From positions 1-64,000 of the forward strand of contig NZ_QRDZ01000042.1 in the NCBI RefSeq assembly GCF_003386235.1: 64,000 bases of DNA, written 5' to 3'. The DNA is from Cohnella phaseoli. GTDB lineage: Bacteria; Bacillota; Bacilli; Paenibacillales; Paenibacillaceae. Every line of letters starts with the position of its first letter. The first letter of the stretch is position 1. A program made the translations under genes and the position numbers. Below are positions 41,696 to 50,734 of this stretch, in pieces. Under the pieces are notes generated by a model. It did no database searches. It was not told where the DNA came from and saw only the letters and a program-made list of their open reading frames with translations.

Positions 41696-42586
41696 TCAGC
41701 CTTTAAGGGAGCCAATCATCAACCCCTTGACGAAGTAGCGCTGCAAGAACGGGTAAGCGACAATGATCGGAACGGTCGTAATAACCATGGTTGCCAGCTT
41801 GATCGACTGCGAGGTGACGGTTCGGTTGATTGCGCCCCCGGTCGCTCCGACAATCTGGTTGGAACTGGATTGCGCGATAACCCGGTACAGGAAAGTCTGA
41901 ATCGGCTGCAAATATTCGCTGTTTGTATAGAGAACCCCGACAAAGTAGTCATTCCATTGCCAGACGCCGTGAAACAAGGCGATCGTAGCGACGACGGGCA
42001 GCGACACCGGAAGCACGATGCGCACGAAGATCGAGAAATCGTTGGCCCCGTCGATCTTGGCCGCCTCCTCCAGCCCGTCCGGAATTTCCCGGAAGAATGT
42101 CAGGAAAATAATCAGATCGAAGAAACTGAACATCGCCGGGTAGATGTACATCCCGAACGTATCGAGAAGCCCGAGATCCCGCATCCACAAGTAGTTGGGA
42201 ATGAGCGGAGCGCTGAAGAACAGCGTGACCGTTCCCATTACCATATAAAGCTTGCGGAACATTAGCTCCTTACGGGAAAGAGCGTAGGCGACCATCGCAG
42301 TAAAGAAAACGTGAATTACCGTTCCGATCAGCGTCTTGGATACTGTAATGCCCATGGCGGTCATAATGCCCGCGTTGGAGAAGACGATCTCGTAATTTTC
42401 CAGACTGAACTGGCGTGGAATCCAGTAGATCAGACCACCTGTCATCGCATCCGTGCCGTCGTTAAACGAATTGACGAGCACGTACCAGATCGGATACATC
42501 GTCACGAAACAGATGATCAGCATCCCAACAACGTTCAGGCGGTCGAACCACAATTCTCCGCGTGTTCTACGGTCGCTCGTAAACAT
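41696..42586 (-). CDS. ABC transporter permease, LplC/YtcP-like
   Basis: Permease of 296 residues with about six helices. EAA loop: LEEAAKIDGANDFSIFVRIVLPVSLPV. The C-terminus is RYFVKGLMIGSLKG, typical of LplC-type subunits. The GGTGAGACATC stretch precedes the ATG. It lies 18 bases after its LplB-like partner and 83 bases before the binding protein gene. Substrates of this type are complex saccharides, often plant or fungal polysaccharide fragments; the actual substrate is unknown. Confidence 0.93.
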   Translation of the reverse strand: MFTSDRRTRGELWFDRLNVVGMLIICFVTMYPIWYVLVNSFNDGTDAMTGGLIYWIPRQFSLENYEIVFSNAGIMTAMGITVSKTLIGTVIHVFFTAMVAYALSRKELMFRKLYMVMGTVTLFFSAPLIPNYLWMRDLGLLDTFGMYIYPAMFSFFDLIIFLTFFREIPDGLEEAAKIDGANDFSIFVRIVLPVSLPVVATIALFHGVWQWNDYFVGVLYTNSEYLQPIQTFLYRVIAQSSSNQIVGATGGAINRTVTSQSIKLATMVITTVPIIVAYPFLQRYFVKGLMIGSLKG

Positions 42587-42604
42587 GATGTCTCACCGCC
42601 TTGA

Positions 42605-43567
42605 CTAGAATAGGGAAGATTGATTCATTCTCTTCGAGAAGGAATTTGCAAGAAGCAGCAGGAAGAGAGCAATGAGGCCTTTGACCAACCCTACCGCGGC
42701 AGAATACGAGAACCGCCCTTGCTTGATGCCGATTTCATAGACATAGATGTCGATAACGCTGCTCATGCTTTCGTTCACCTGGTTTTTTAGCACGAGAATT
42801 TGATCGAAGTTCGAATTCAGAATGCTGCCGACTGACAAAATGAACAGAATCGAAATCGTGCCCTTAATGCTCGGGAGCGTGACGTACCACATTCTTTGGA
42901 ACCTGCTGGCTCCGTCAATCGTGGCCGCTTCGTAAAGCTCCGGCGAGATGCTCGCAATGGCGGCGATATAGATGATGGCCGACCACCCAAACTCCTTCCA
43001 TATATCCGACGCAATGACGATTCCCCAAAAATATTTAGGCTCGCTCAGATAGAAAACTGGCTCCTTAATCAATCCCAACCCCATCAGCAAGTCGTTGACG
43101 ACGCCAACATCGGCTAGCCACGAGATCAGGATGCCTCCGAGAATAACCCAAGACAGGAAGTGCGGCAAGTACGTAATCGTCTGCACGATCCGGTTAAATC
43201 TCAGGGAGCGAAGCTCGTTCAAAAATAGGGCGAACACGATCGGAATCGGAAAACCGATAATCAGCTTCAGCAAGCTGATTCCGAGCGTATTACGGATCAC
43301 CTGAAGCATCATGTCGTCCTCGAAGATCGCCTTGAAATGCTCCCAGCCGACCCATGGCGCGTTCTTGATGTCTCCGATGCCGATATACTGCTTAAATGCG
43401 ATCACAATGCCGTACATCGGCGCGTAATGGAACAGGAGCATCCAAGCAACGCCGAGCAGCGCCATGACCTGCAAATACCGCTGGCCGTAAAATTTCCGCA
43501 GCAGACTCGTCCTTCTTCTGTTGTCAGGCTTCCGCATGGGGACTTGAACTTCCGCGTTAGCTTCCAT
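42605..43567 (-). CDS. ABC transporter permease, LplB-like
   Basis: Permease of 320 residues. Typical N-terminal stretch LLGVAWMLLFHYAPMYGIVIAFKQY, EAA loop LYEAATIDGASRFQRMWYVTLPSIKGT and C-terminus ANSFSKRMNQSSLF identify the LplB type. The ATG at 43567 is 11 bases from AAGGAG; a GTG at 43576 is only 2 bases from it. The upstream region is occupied by a MITE-like element ending 26 bases before the start, so the native promoter has been displaced or replaced. Confidence 0.92.
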   Translation of the reverse strand: MEANAEVQVPMRKPDNRRRTSLLRKFYGQRYLQVMALLGVAWMLLFHYAPMYGIVIAFKQYIGIGDIKNAPWVGWEHFKAIFEDDMMLQVIRNTLGISLLKLIIGFPIPIVFALFLNELRSLRFNRIVQTITYLPHFLSWVILGGILISWLADVGVVNDLLMGLGLIKEPVFYLSEPKYFWGIVIASDIWKEFGWSAIIYIAAIASISPELYEAATIDGASRFQRMWYVTLPSIKGTISILFILSVGSILNSNFDQILVLKNQVNESMSSVIDIYVYEIGIKQGRFSYSAAVGLVKGLIALFLLLLANSFSKRMNQSSLF

Positions 43568-43592
43568 AACGGCCACATCTCCTTGTAAGGTC

Positions 43593-43760
43593 GTTCAAAA
43601 AGTCCGGCTTTGATCACGAAGCAATTTCGAGAAGCGGATTCGACTTCGAATCTTGCATTCTGCCGGAACTTCCGGTACTCATGTAGGTTCTCCTACACTC
43701 CGTTCCTCAGATCCTGGCTTCATACAACCTTCTTGGTGCTGAAAACCGAACTTTTTGAAC
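43593..43760. mobile_element. MITE-like element 1, terminal inverted repeats GTTCAAAAAGTYCGGTTTT
   Basis: The ends GTTCAAAAAGTCCGG (43593) and CCGAACTTTTTGAAC (43746-43760) are inverted repeats with one mismatch. The 168-bp interior has no gene but holds a long hairpin (GGAAC at 43670s, GTAGG/CCTAC loop, GTTCC). A second left end of the same kind begins at 43778. The element sits directly upstream of the LplB-like permease gene. Confidence 0.75.
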
Positions 43761-43777
43761 CTCTATTTGACACGGTC

Positions 43778-43808
43778 GTTCAAAAAGTCCGGTTTTGATC
43801 ACGAAGCG
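43778..43808. mobile_element. Truncated second copy of MITE-like element 1
   Basis: GTTCAAAAAGTCCGG followed by TTTTGATCACGAAGC repeats the left end of the element at 43593 with one base changed, and also the preceding GGTC. No matching right end follows; the sequence diverges after about 30 bases. Confidence 0.65.
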
Positions 43809-43909
43809 CCCTTATACTCTCGCTTGTAAACACTTTCTTCCACGAGTATAAACAGTTCCCAGCAAAAGCATAAGGCTTCAAATTTCGTTAAAGGTTGCAT
43901 TTTTTCAGG

Positions 43910-44074
43910 TAGGGCGTGTATGCATACTCCGAGGATAGTAGATTTTGCCGAATTTTCGTTCCATGCAAGGAACTTTTGTGAAGGCGTACCGGGGGTACGT
44001 CAAGCAAAAGTGACGAAGCAAGGGGCGAAAAGGCGGTGAAAGATACCTCTGAGCGGGTTTGCATACACGCCCTA
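43910..44074. mobile_element. MITE-like element 2, perfect 15-bp terminal inverted repeats
   Basis: TAGGGCGTGTATGCA at 43910-43924 is the exact inverse of 44060-44074. The 165-bp element has no transposase. Its centre holds CGTACC-GGG-GGTACG with outer pairing CTTTTG/CAAAAG, so it can fold into a long hairpin. The terminal TA on each side could be a target duplication of the Tc1/IS630 type. Sequence differs from element 1, though size and layout are alike. Confidence 0.75.
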
Positions 44075-44107
44075 GGGAGAATAAACGCATCGGTGCCGCT
44101 AAACGCC

Positions 44108-44150
44108 AAAAGAGCATGTCCCTTCCGGTATAAGAAGGAGCATGCCCTTT
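44108..44150 (-). terminator. Terminator after the locus 3b kinase gene
   Basis: On the minus strand AAAGGGCATGCTCCTTC pairs imperfectly with GAAGGGACATGCTCTTT around a 9-base loop, ending in TTTT. It closes the binding protein-regulator-kinase transcript. Confidence 0.65.
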
Positions 44151-44181
44151 CGTTTGCCGATGGCTATTCGGTTGCCTGGCT

Positions 44182-45942
44182 CTAGGAAGCGTTCAGTCCG
44201 CTCGTTCCCTTCGCCTGGATTTTGCGTTTCTTGGCCGGAATGCGCATCAGAACCGTCGTGCCGACGCCTCGCCGGCTAAAGATGGAGACGCCGTACTCCG
44301 GACCGTATTGCAGCTTAATGCGCTGATCGATATTGCGGATGCCGTAGCCGGTCTCGCTCTCGCTCTCGTTTACGGGGTTGAGAATCTCCTCGATCTTCCG
44401 CATCGGCATCCCCATCCCGTCGTCGATGATCCGGTAATGGATTTCATCCTCTTCCTTGCGCGCGACGATCCGAATATGGATGCGATCTCCCGACCAGGCG
44501 TGCTTAAGCACATTCTCTATGAACGGTTGTAAAATAATCTTGATCGTCTCATAAGGCCACACAGCCGCATCGACGTCGAACAGCACCTCCAGACGACCGC
44601 CGTATTTGACCTTCTGAATGTCCAAATAGGCGTTGGCCTGCTCGATCTCGGAAGAGATCGGAATAAGCGTCCGTCCGGAATTAAGCGTCAGGCGATAAAA
44701 CTTCCCGAGCTGGACGACCATCTTCTGCAGCTTCTCGTTCTCACCGAATTTGGCCAGGCGATTGATGGAGGATAGCGTATTGTACAGAAAATGCGGATTG
44801 ATCTGCATTTGCAGCATTTCCAGCTCCGCTTCCTTCTTCTGCAGTTGAGCCAAATACACTTTGTTGATCAGCGCCCCGACATCCTCGCCCATTCCGTTCA
44901 AGGCTGTGGCTATCTGGGAAAACTCATCCTTGCCCCGGTACGCGATCCGCTTGTGCAAATCTCCTTCCCGGAACGCGTTAAGCACCGATACGAACTTGGT
45001 GATCCGCTTGGAGAAGTACCGGGAAATAAACACGCCGGCAAAGGTGAACAGGAAGAAGCAGAGCACGCAGATCCCAATAATGAACGTGGTGACCTTCTTC
45101 GCTTCCTGCGCGATAATCGTCACCGGGACGCGCGCGACAATCGTCCAGCCCTGACGCATTTTCTCCTTAATCTCAATGTAGCGATTGTCCTCCACCTCGG
45201 CTCCGGCCCCCGTCTCGAACTCGCCGGAGGCGTACATCACCTTGCCCGAAGAGTCTATGACGGTCAGCACGCTGCCTTCCCCGAGCTTCTCGAAGTCGAC
45301 GCTCTCGAACAGCTCCTTCAAGGGTACGCTAAACCGCATCATCCCGAGCTCTTCCACCTTCAACGGATTCAACGTATCGACGAGTCGTCGAATCAGAGAG
45401 ATGCCCTCTTCCTCCGCATCCTCCTCCACTTGCATCCATACCATCGTCAAACCGTATTTCTCATCCGGAAAATCGGTATACCAAGCCTTGTCCTTAATAC
45501 GTTTCATGTGATAAATGTTATACGTCTGTTTCGGGTAAACCTCGTGTACCGTTTCATTATGCAAATAAATGTTCAAACGTTGGTTAAAACCGATCGATTT
45601 GGCTGCGTTCTCCAGCTTCGGGATAATGATTTGCCGCATCCGGTAATCGTTCTCCTTGCCGCTCTCCTTGCGACGCAAATATTCCACGAGATTGTAATCA
45701 TCGTACAGGAGGGAAGAGATACGGGTCAGATCGTCGGTCTTATACGCGACATTATCCCTGATCTGCAGAACAGTCCCTTGAATGTTCATCCGGGTCTGCT
45801 TGCGCATCGACGAATCGTACATGGAATTGGAGACGTATCCGTTCACCGAGACGAGAATTACGATAAAGATCATATACGAGATCATCAGCTTGTATCCGAT
45901 CGGAATATAGCCGAGTCTCTTTCTTGGCTTCGAACTGAGCAT
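44182..45942 (-). CDS. Sensor histidine kinase (YesM-like), locus 3b
   Basis: Kinase of 586 residues. Helix 1 (LMISYMIFIVILVSVNGYVS), extracellular sensor (about 230 residues), helix 2 (TFIIGICVLCFFLFTFAGVFIS), HAMP, H box QINPHFLYNTLSSINRLA (His384), N box IENVLKHAWSG and G box IDDGMGMPMRK. GGAGG lies 9 bases before the ATG. It follows the regulator by 15 bases. Here the order is regulator then kinase, the reverse of the other loci. Confidence 0.93.
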   Translation of the reverse strand: MLSSKPRKRLGYIPIGYKLMISYMIFIVILVSVNGYVSNSMYDSSMRKQTRMNIQGTVLQIRDNVAYKTDDLTRISSLLYDDYNLVEYLRRKESGKENDYRMRQIIIPKLENAAKSIGFNQRLNIYLHNETVHEVYPKQTYNIYHMKRIKDKAWYTDFPDEKYGLTMVWMQVEEDAEEEGISLIRRLVDTLNPLKVEELGMMRFSVPLKELFESVDFEKLGEGSVLTVIDSSGKVMYASGEFETGAGAEVEDNRYIEIKEKMRQGWTIVARVPVTIIAQEAKKVTTFIIGICVLCFFLFTFAGVFISRYFSKRITKFVSVLNAFREGDLHKRIAYRGKDEFSQIATALNGMGEDVGALINKVYLAQLQKKEAELEMLQMQINPHFLYNTLSSINRLAKFGENEKLQKMVVQLGKFYRLTLNSGRTLIPISSEIEQANAYLDIQKVKYGGRLEVLFDVDAAVWPYETIKIILQPFIENVLKHAWSGDRIHIRIVARKEEDEIHYRIIDDGMGMPMRKIEEILNPVNESESETGYGIRNIDQRIKLQYGPEYGVSIFSRRGVGTTVLMRIPAKKRKIQAKGTSGLNAS

Positions 45943-45957
45943 CGGCGGCGACCTCCA

Positions 45958-47535
45958 TCATTGCTCCCGTTTGCGGTATTCGAGCGGCGTCATCCCGAAT
46001 CTGTCCTTGAACTGCCTGCTGAAATACGGCAGATAACGATAGCCCACCTGGTCGGCCACCTCGTAAATTTTGATGCCCGGCTCCTTGAGCAGCTCGCACG
46101 CACGCTCCATTCTTAACTGCACGAGCAGTTCGTTAAAGGTTTGCCCGGACTTCTCCTTGATCAGAAAACCGAAATAACTCGGCGAGAACGGGAAATGCTT
46201 CGCGAAATCCTTCAGCGTAATATTCTCGCTCATCCGTTCCTTGATCATCTGAACGACGCTGCGCATGAACCTGCTGTTCGCGGAGTTGTTCTTCTGGTGC
46301 AGCTTCTCCGATATTTCGTAAACGCGGTGGATAAGCCAGGTGCGAATGTCGTTCACGGTTTCGAAATGCATCAACACGTCCAAATTATGCAGCTCGATAT
46401 CGAGCAGCTCGAACAGATTCTCGTTCGCCTGGCTGAGCCGCTGTTCCAGATTCCAGACGATATAGTTGGACAGATTGAGCACCGTGAACCTGGAGCCCAG
46501 GCTCGACAGCGAATGGAACAGATTCTCGAATTCGTCGTAGATGCGAACGAGATTGTACTCCTGCATCGCCTTGAACAGCGCTTCCATACGAGAATCCAGC
46601 GTTCGGGCATCCAACATCTCGGGCTCGCGACGAACTTCTTCGTACTTGATAACCGTCCCTTTGCCCAGAAACATCTTGCCCTCCACCGCTTCAACCGCCT
46701 GCCGGTACGACGCTTGAAGCTCGGCCAGCGCGTTCACCGGCTCGCCGGCGCCGGTCGTTACGGAAATCGGCAGCCGCCTTCCAATCGATTCATATACCGA
46801 CCGAATCCTCTTATCGAAACCGTCCTCCTCCAGCACCAGCGCGATTCTGGTCGTGCTCAGCTTGCAGTAGGGGGCGCTCCCCGCTCCCTTGAGCTCGGCA
46901 TTGACCTGCTCCAGAAAGATTCGCGAAGTTTCCAACAGAGCGTTCGAAGACTCCGCATACTCCCACGCCAGCTTATCCATTTCCATGACGGCCACGCGCG
47001 CAGGCCAGATCAGCTTGTCTAGTCCGTATGCGGCCAATTGCTTCGTCCAATCCCCGCCGGCCTCCCCGACATCCCCTTCGAACAGACTTACGAGCAGGTT
47101 GCTCTTGGCGATCGGAATCATTCTTTGATAAGACTCCTCGACCTCCCGCTGTTTGCCGGCCTCCTCCAGATCATGCTTTACTTTCTTCAAAGTTGCGACC
47201 AGCTCGGCGTCCTCCATCGGCTTCAGCACGTAATTGTACGCCTTCAGCGACAAAGCTTGTTGCACGTAGCTGAACTCCTGGTACCCGCTGACGAAAATAA
47301 CGCGAAGATCCGGCGACGACTCCAGCGCCGATCTGGCTAGTTCCAGCCCCGACATATAGGGCATATTGACATCGCTTACGAGAATATCGATTGGGCGGCT
47401 CTCGATGATTTCTTTGGCGGACAAGGCGTTGTTGGCGGCTCCGGCCACCTCCATCCCGAGCTCCTCCCAAGGGATAAATCTCTGCATTCCTTCGAGGTCC
47501 AGTTCCTCATCATCCACCAGCAGAACTTGATACAT
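45958..47535 (-). CDS. AraC-type response regulator (YesN-like), locus 3b
   Basis: Regulator of 525 residues. Receiver: MYQVLLVDDEE, phospho-acceptor Asp55 in LVSDVNMP, lysine in YVLKPME. AraC domain: ITLKDFAKHFPFSPSYFGFLIKEKSGQT and VADQVGYRYLPYFSRQFKDRFGMTPLEYR. The frame is open to 47562, but AAGGGAG lies 7 bases before the ATG at 47535. It lies between a binding protein gene (68 bases upstream) and the partner kinase. Confidence 0.93.
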   Translation of the reverse strand: MYQVLLVDDEELDLEGMQRFIPWEELGMEVAGAANNALSAKEIIESRPIDILVSDVNMPYMSGLELARSALESSPDLRVIFVSGYQEFSYVQQALSLKAYNYVLKPMEDAELVATLKKVKHDLEEAGKQREVEESYQRMIPIAKSNLLVSLFEGDVGEAGGDWTKQLAAYGLDKLIWPARVAVMEMDKLAWEYAESSNALLETSRIFLEQVNAELKGAGSAPYCKLSTTRIALVLEEDGFDKRIRSVYESIGRRLPISVTTGAGEPVNALAELQASYRQAVEAVEGKMFLGKGTVIKYEEVRREPEMLDARTLDSRMEALFKAMQEYNLVRIYDEFENLFHSLSSLGSRFTVLNLSNYIVWNLEQRLSQANENLFELLDIELHNLDVLMHFETVNDIRTWLIHRVYEISEKLHQKNNSANSRFMRSVVQMIKERMSENITLKDFAKHFPFSPSYFGFLIKEKSGQTFNELLVQLRMERACELLKEPGIKIYEVADQVGYRYLPYFSRQFKDRFGMTPLEYRKREQ

Positions 47536-47603
47536 AAGCGCGCTCCCTTCATCGTTCGTCATCCCTTACATTCCGATAGGGATGGCCTTACCGGCTTCAT
47601 CGC

Positions 47604-49271
47604 TTACTCTCCTTCAAGCTTGTGCAAATTCTCATGCCACTTGTCCGTAATATATAGGAGATAAGTTTGAAATCCGTTCTCCATCGACAGTTCATGCGCA
47701 TTATCGAGAATTTTTTCCACCTCCGTATCCGATAAGGCAAATACGGAATCGGCCCGGGCCTTCAGCCAAATTTCCCTGACTTTCCGATGAATGTCCCCCT
47801 CTTTCGTATCGGGCATCGGATGGAGGTTGATAAACGGGGTGGCGTCTCCTTGGGAATCCCATGTAATCTTCTTCTGCCAGTACGTGGCCCAATTCTGCTT
47901 TTCCTCCGGGAGCGCCTCTTCAAATTTGATCTTCGTCTGGTCAAGAAATTTCGTATTGCCGACCCAGATCATATCTCCGGATACGGATTGAATTTTGGCG
48001 AGCCCTTCCGGGTCTTCGCTGTATTTGGTCGTAAAGTTGGGCGTTTCGCCGTCCTCCTTAAATCCGTCCCAATATCCGTCCGGCCCCGGAGGCCCCCACA
48101 ATTGCACGGATGACCCTTCCGGGCCCGTCATCCAGTCCAGCATCGCGAAAATCGCCTCGGGATTCGCCGCGCTTGTCGTAATCGCGGACACGTTCCAGCC
48201 AAGCACATTGTACGTTCCCGGATAAATCTTGCTTTTGTCCAGCCCGCTCCGGTAGATCGGTTCGATAAAAAAATAACCGTTATCGGGATCGTTGGCGGAA
48301 AGCTCCGTATGAGCCGGCATGGCCAGCTTCACTGGATCGGCGCCGGCATACACCGCCACGCGACCGCTCATCAGCTTCTCGGCAACCTGATCCTCCGTCT
48401 GGGTGAACGCGTCCTGCGTCATTAGTCCCTCCCTCATCAACCTGGCGGCATACTTGACGGACTCGCGAAAACCTTTGTCCTTGTAGATCGAAGTCATTTG
48501 GTCGCTGTCCACGTCTACAACCGCATAATAGCGGGTGAAGCTGAAATTATCCTCCTTAAAAGCCGAGAACAATTGGTCGATGCCGTGCCCCTCCTGGGCC
48601 AGCCCCGATTCGAACGGCACGACGTCCGGATACCTCTCCTTTACCCGCTGCAAGTATAAATACAGATCGTCGGTCGTTTCCAACTGCGGCGAGCCTAGCT
48701 CCATGTAAATTTTCTTATTGACCACATACCCCGCATTGCCATACGCTCGATCCGAATAGTAGTTGGGAAAATAGTAGATTTTGCCGTCTGGCGAGCGCAG
48801 CAAATTCAAAACTTTCGAGCCCGCCCACGTCCGCAAATTCGGGTATTTCTCAATGTAATCGTCCAACGGCACGAGCAGACCGGCCTGACGGAGCCGATCC
48901 AGATCGACGTCTCGTTGACCCCAGATCAAATCCGGAAGCTTCCTGCCTGCGATCATCTTCTGCAGCTTCGATGGGCTGTTCCCTTCCACGCTGATCGGCT
49001 GGATATGGATTTTCTTGTTCTCCATAATCCATTTCGAGGAAGGATCTCCCCCCCACTTCGGCATATTGTAGTAGCTGTAATGGGCGTAGAAGGATACGTT
49101 AAGCGGCTCCTTCCCGAGCTCGTACACGTCGTTTCGGTTCCACTCGACCGACGGTTCCACTAGCTCCGAGGGCTCGGATGAATTCGGCGGCTCGGATACG
49201 AGCTGCGTATCGCAAGCCGCCAACGAAAGAGTAAGCAGCAACACCCCGGTCTTCCGAACAAACTTCCACAT
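47604..49271 (-). CDS. Extracellular binding lipoprotein without adjacent permeases, locus 3b
   Basis: Solute-binding protein of 555 residues, of the LplA-like class. The lipobox SLAAC gives Cys20, followed by a Ser/Pro/Glu linker. Family-typical stretches are MPKWGGDPSSKWIMENKKIHIQ and KLQKMIAGRKLPDLIWGQRD. It heads a three-gene run with a regulator and kinase, with no permease. It may feed the permease pair at 41.7-43.6 kb, or deliver ligand to the kinase as a sensing partner. A hairpin terminator at 49357-49402 separates it from the upstream gene. Confidence 0.92.
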   Translation of the reverse strand: MWKFVRKTGVLLLTLSLAACDTQLVSEPPNSSEPSELVEPSVEWNRNDVYELGKEPLNVSFYAHYSYYNMPKWGGDPSSKWIMENKKIHIQPISVEGNSPSKLQKMIAGRKLPDLIWGQRDVDLDRLRQAGLLVPLDDYIEKYPNLRTWAGSKVLNLLRSPDGKIYYFPNYYSDRAYGNAGYVVNKKIYMELGSPQLETTDDLYLYLQRVKERYPDVVPFESGLAQEGHGIDQLFSAFKEDNFSFTRYYAVVDVDSDQMTSIYKDKGFRESVKYAARLMREGLMTQDAFTQTEDQVAEKLMSGRVAVYAGADPVKLAMPAHTELSANDPDNGYFFIEPIYRSGLDKSKIYPGTYNVLGWNVSAITTSAANPEAIFAMLDWMTGPEGSSVQLWGPPGPDGYWDGFKEDGETPNFTTKYSEDPEGLAKIQSVSGDMIWVGNTKFLDQTKIKFEEALPEEKQNWATYWQKKITWDSQGDATPFINLHPMPDTKEGDIHRKVREIWLKARADSVFALSDTEVEKILDNAHELSMENGFQTYLLYITDKWHENLHKLEGE

Positions 49272-49356
49272 ACCGTTTCCCCCTTAAATAGCGGCATATG
49301 TATGGGGAAGGATTTTCCCCCTGAGATTACCTGCTATTCTATAGCATAACAGAAAT

Positions 49357-49402
49357 AGAGGTGCTCTCGAGGGGGTAAATTCCATCCTCGAGGGCACCTC
49401 TT
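49357..49402. terminator. Stem-loop between DoxX-like and binding protein genes
   Basis: AGAGGTGCTCTCGAGG pairs with CCTCGAGGGCACCTCT with one mismatch. It lies 19 bases after the stop of the membrane protein gene on the minus strand. The T run is weak (TATTTCT), so termination may be incomplete. Confidence 0.6.
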
Positions 49403-49420
49403 CTCTACTTTAAAGCCGAT

Positions 49421-50365
49421 TTAAGCGAATCTGTAATATAGCAGCACGAACGTTGCCAGCACGAGCAAAAAATTGAGCGCCACGAACACGATTCTTTCGA
49501 GCTTGGTCTTATGCATTTCTACAGGAGGCTTATAGAAGCTGACCCCCTCGATAATAAACAGCACCAGTACGATGTGAATCATAAAATGGCCGACGATTTC
49601 AACGTAGCCGAACAGCATCGTTGTCATAATGAAGATCAGCGTCAGCACGATCGACAGCAGCCGGTTCAAAATGCCGACGACAAGCAGGTAGCCGACGACA
49701 AATTCGATGAATGCGGCCAAAACGACGAACACCGCCGGGTCGAAACCAAAAGTCGGCACATGGTGGTTCTCGATAATGTCGAGACTCATCGTTGGATAAA
49801 TCCATTTCTCGACAGCTACCCAGCACAAGGACAGCCCCGTACCCAAATAAAGCAGCGGAAAAGACCACTTCTGCAGCGGCGTGCGGTAGAACCCAATCGC
49901 GGCCGCGATCGCCAAGTAAAAACCGTAATCGAGCATATGGAACAAGCCGTACTCGGCCACGTAGTAGACGTACAATCCGATCAGGATAGCGGAAGCAAGC
50001 TTACTTGGCAGATGATGCGGAATCAGCAGGAGCGCAATTGTCGCCCAGGCCGCCACCTTCACCGCCCCTTCCGGAGAAGCGAATTCGGGAGCAAACAAGC
50101 CTCCCTCCAGAAGCGCCCACAGCAGAGCTGCCGCCGTGCCGTACTGTAATATAGAAAAGGACCACGGCCTCAGCTTCTCGGCCCCTTGATCCAGCTTGCC
50201 AAGCGCGGAAACTTTCATAATCGAAGGCAGCAGCTGCGTCAACGCGGCCAGCAGCAGAGCCACCGCCAGCGCCGTCCCCGCAAATACGGGAGACAGGACA
50301 TTGTCCAACGTTTCCTTAACCGGAGCGATGTCTGTAAACCATTTCACGTGCGCGTAATTAATCAT
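49421..50365 (-). CDS. DoxX-like multi-pass membrane protein
   Basis: Integral membrane protein of 314 residues with about eight hydrophobic segments. The second half (TGLSLCWVAVEKWIYPTMSLDIIENH, FVVLAAFIEFVVGYLLVVGILNRLLSIVLTLIFI) resembles DoxX/DoxD-type proteins. Function is unknown; family members are linked to redox or thiol stress in other bacteria. The frame is open to 50422, but AAGGAG lies 10 bases before the ATG at 50365. A 19-bp palindrome and TATAAT lie just upstream, so a dedicated repressor is likely. Confidence 0.7.
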   Translation of the reverse strand: MINYAHVKWFTDIAPVKETLDNVLSPVFAGTALAVALLLAALTQLLPSIMKVSALGKLDQGAEKLRPWSFSILQYGTAAALLWALLEGGLFAPEFASPEGAVKVAAWATIALLLIPHHLPSKLASAILIGLYVYYVAEYGLFHMLDYGFYLAIAAAIGFYRTPLQKWSFPLLYLGTGLSLCWVAVEKWIYPTMSLDIIENHHVPTFGFDPAVFVVLAAFIEFVVGYLLVVGILNRLLSIVLTLIFIMTTMLFGYVEIVGHFMIHIVLVLFIIEGVSFYKPPVEMHKTKLERIVFVALNFLLVLATFVLLYYRFA

Positions 50366-50408
50366 CGATCGCATTCTCCTTAACGGGATCGCCCCAAAGC
50401 TGCTCGCC

Positions 50409-50427
50409 AACAAATTTGACATTTGTT
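50409..50427. promoter_or_regulatory. Palindromic operator AACAAAT-TTGAC-ATTTGTT
   Basis: A perfect 7+5+7 inverted repeat 44 bases upstream of the DoxX-like start, directly after a minus-strand TATAAT (about 50432-50437). The position near the start of transcription suits a repressor of the MarR or a similar family. No regulator gene of that kind is adjacent. Confidence 0.55.
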
Positions 50428-50674
50428 AACCATTATAATATAATACATATTTGTAGAAGTTGTAACCCTCTGATTTTCTGCGTAATGGGAATTTTCCTCC
50501 GTTTACCCACACACACACATTCCTTTATTTCATCTTTAAGTTAAGACGGCTGCTGGAAGGAAGCACGGATTCTCACTGGCGCGGTCAAGGAACCGCAAGA
50601 ACGGTAGAGAGGTAGGGCTATCGTTGTTTTCGTGAATGTGAATCAGAATGTCGCGCGGTTGCGCTTCAATATTA

Positions 50675-50698
50675 AAGACGGCGAATTCGCCGTCTTTG
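50675..50698. terminator. 24-bp perfect palindrome, terminator-like
   Basis: The arms AAAGACGGCGAA and TTCGCCGTCTTT form a perfect palindrome in the gap between the DHA2 exporter stop and the DoxX-like promoter. T-containing sequence follows on the plus strand, but no upstream plus-strand gene is known. The rest of 50428-50823 has no convincing gene. Confidence 0.45.
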
Positions 50699-50734
50699 TC
50701 CATTTTCAGGGTGGAAAACCTGAGCATAATAAAG

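Noticed and set aside
44791-46116. 441-residue plus-strand frame over the locus 3b kinase and regulator
   Set aside because: Antisense shadow spanning two well-supported genes; no motif or ribosome binding site.
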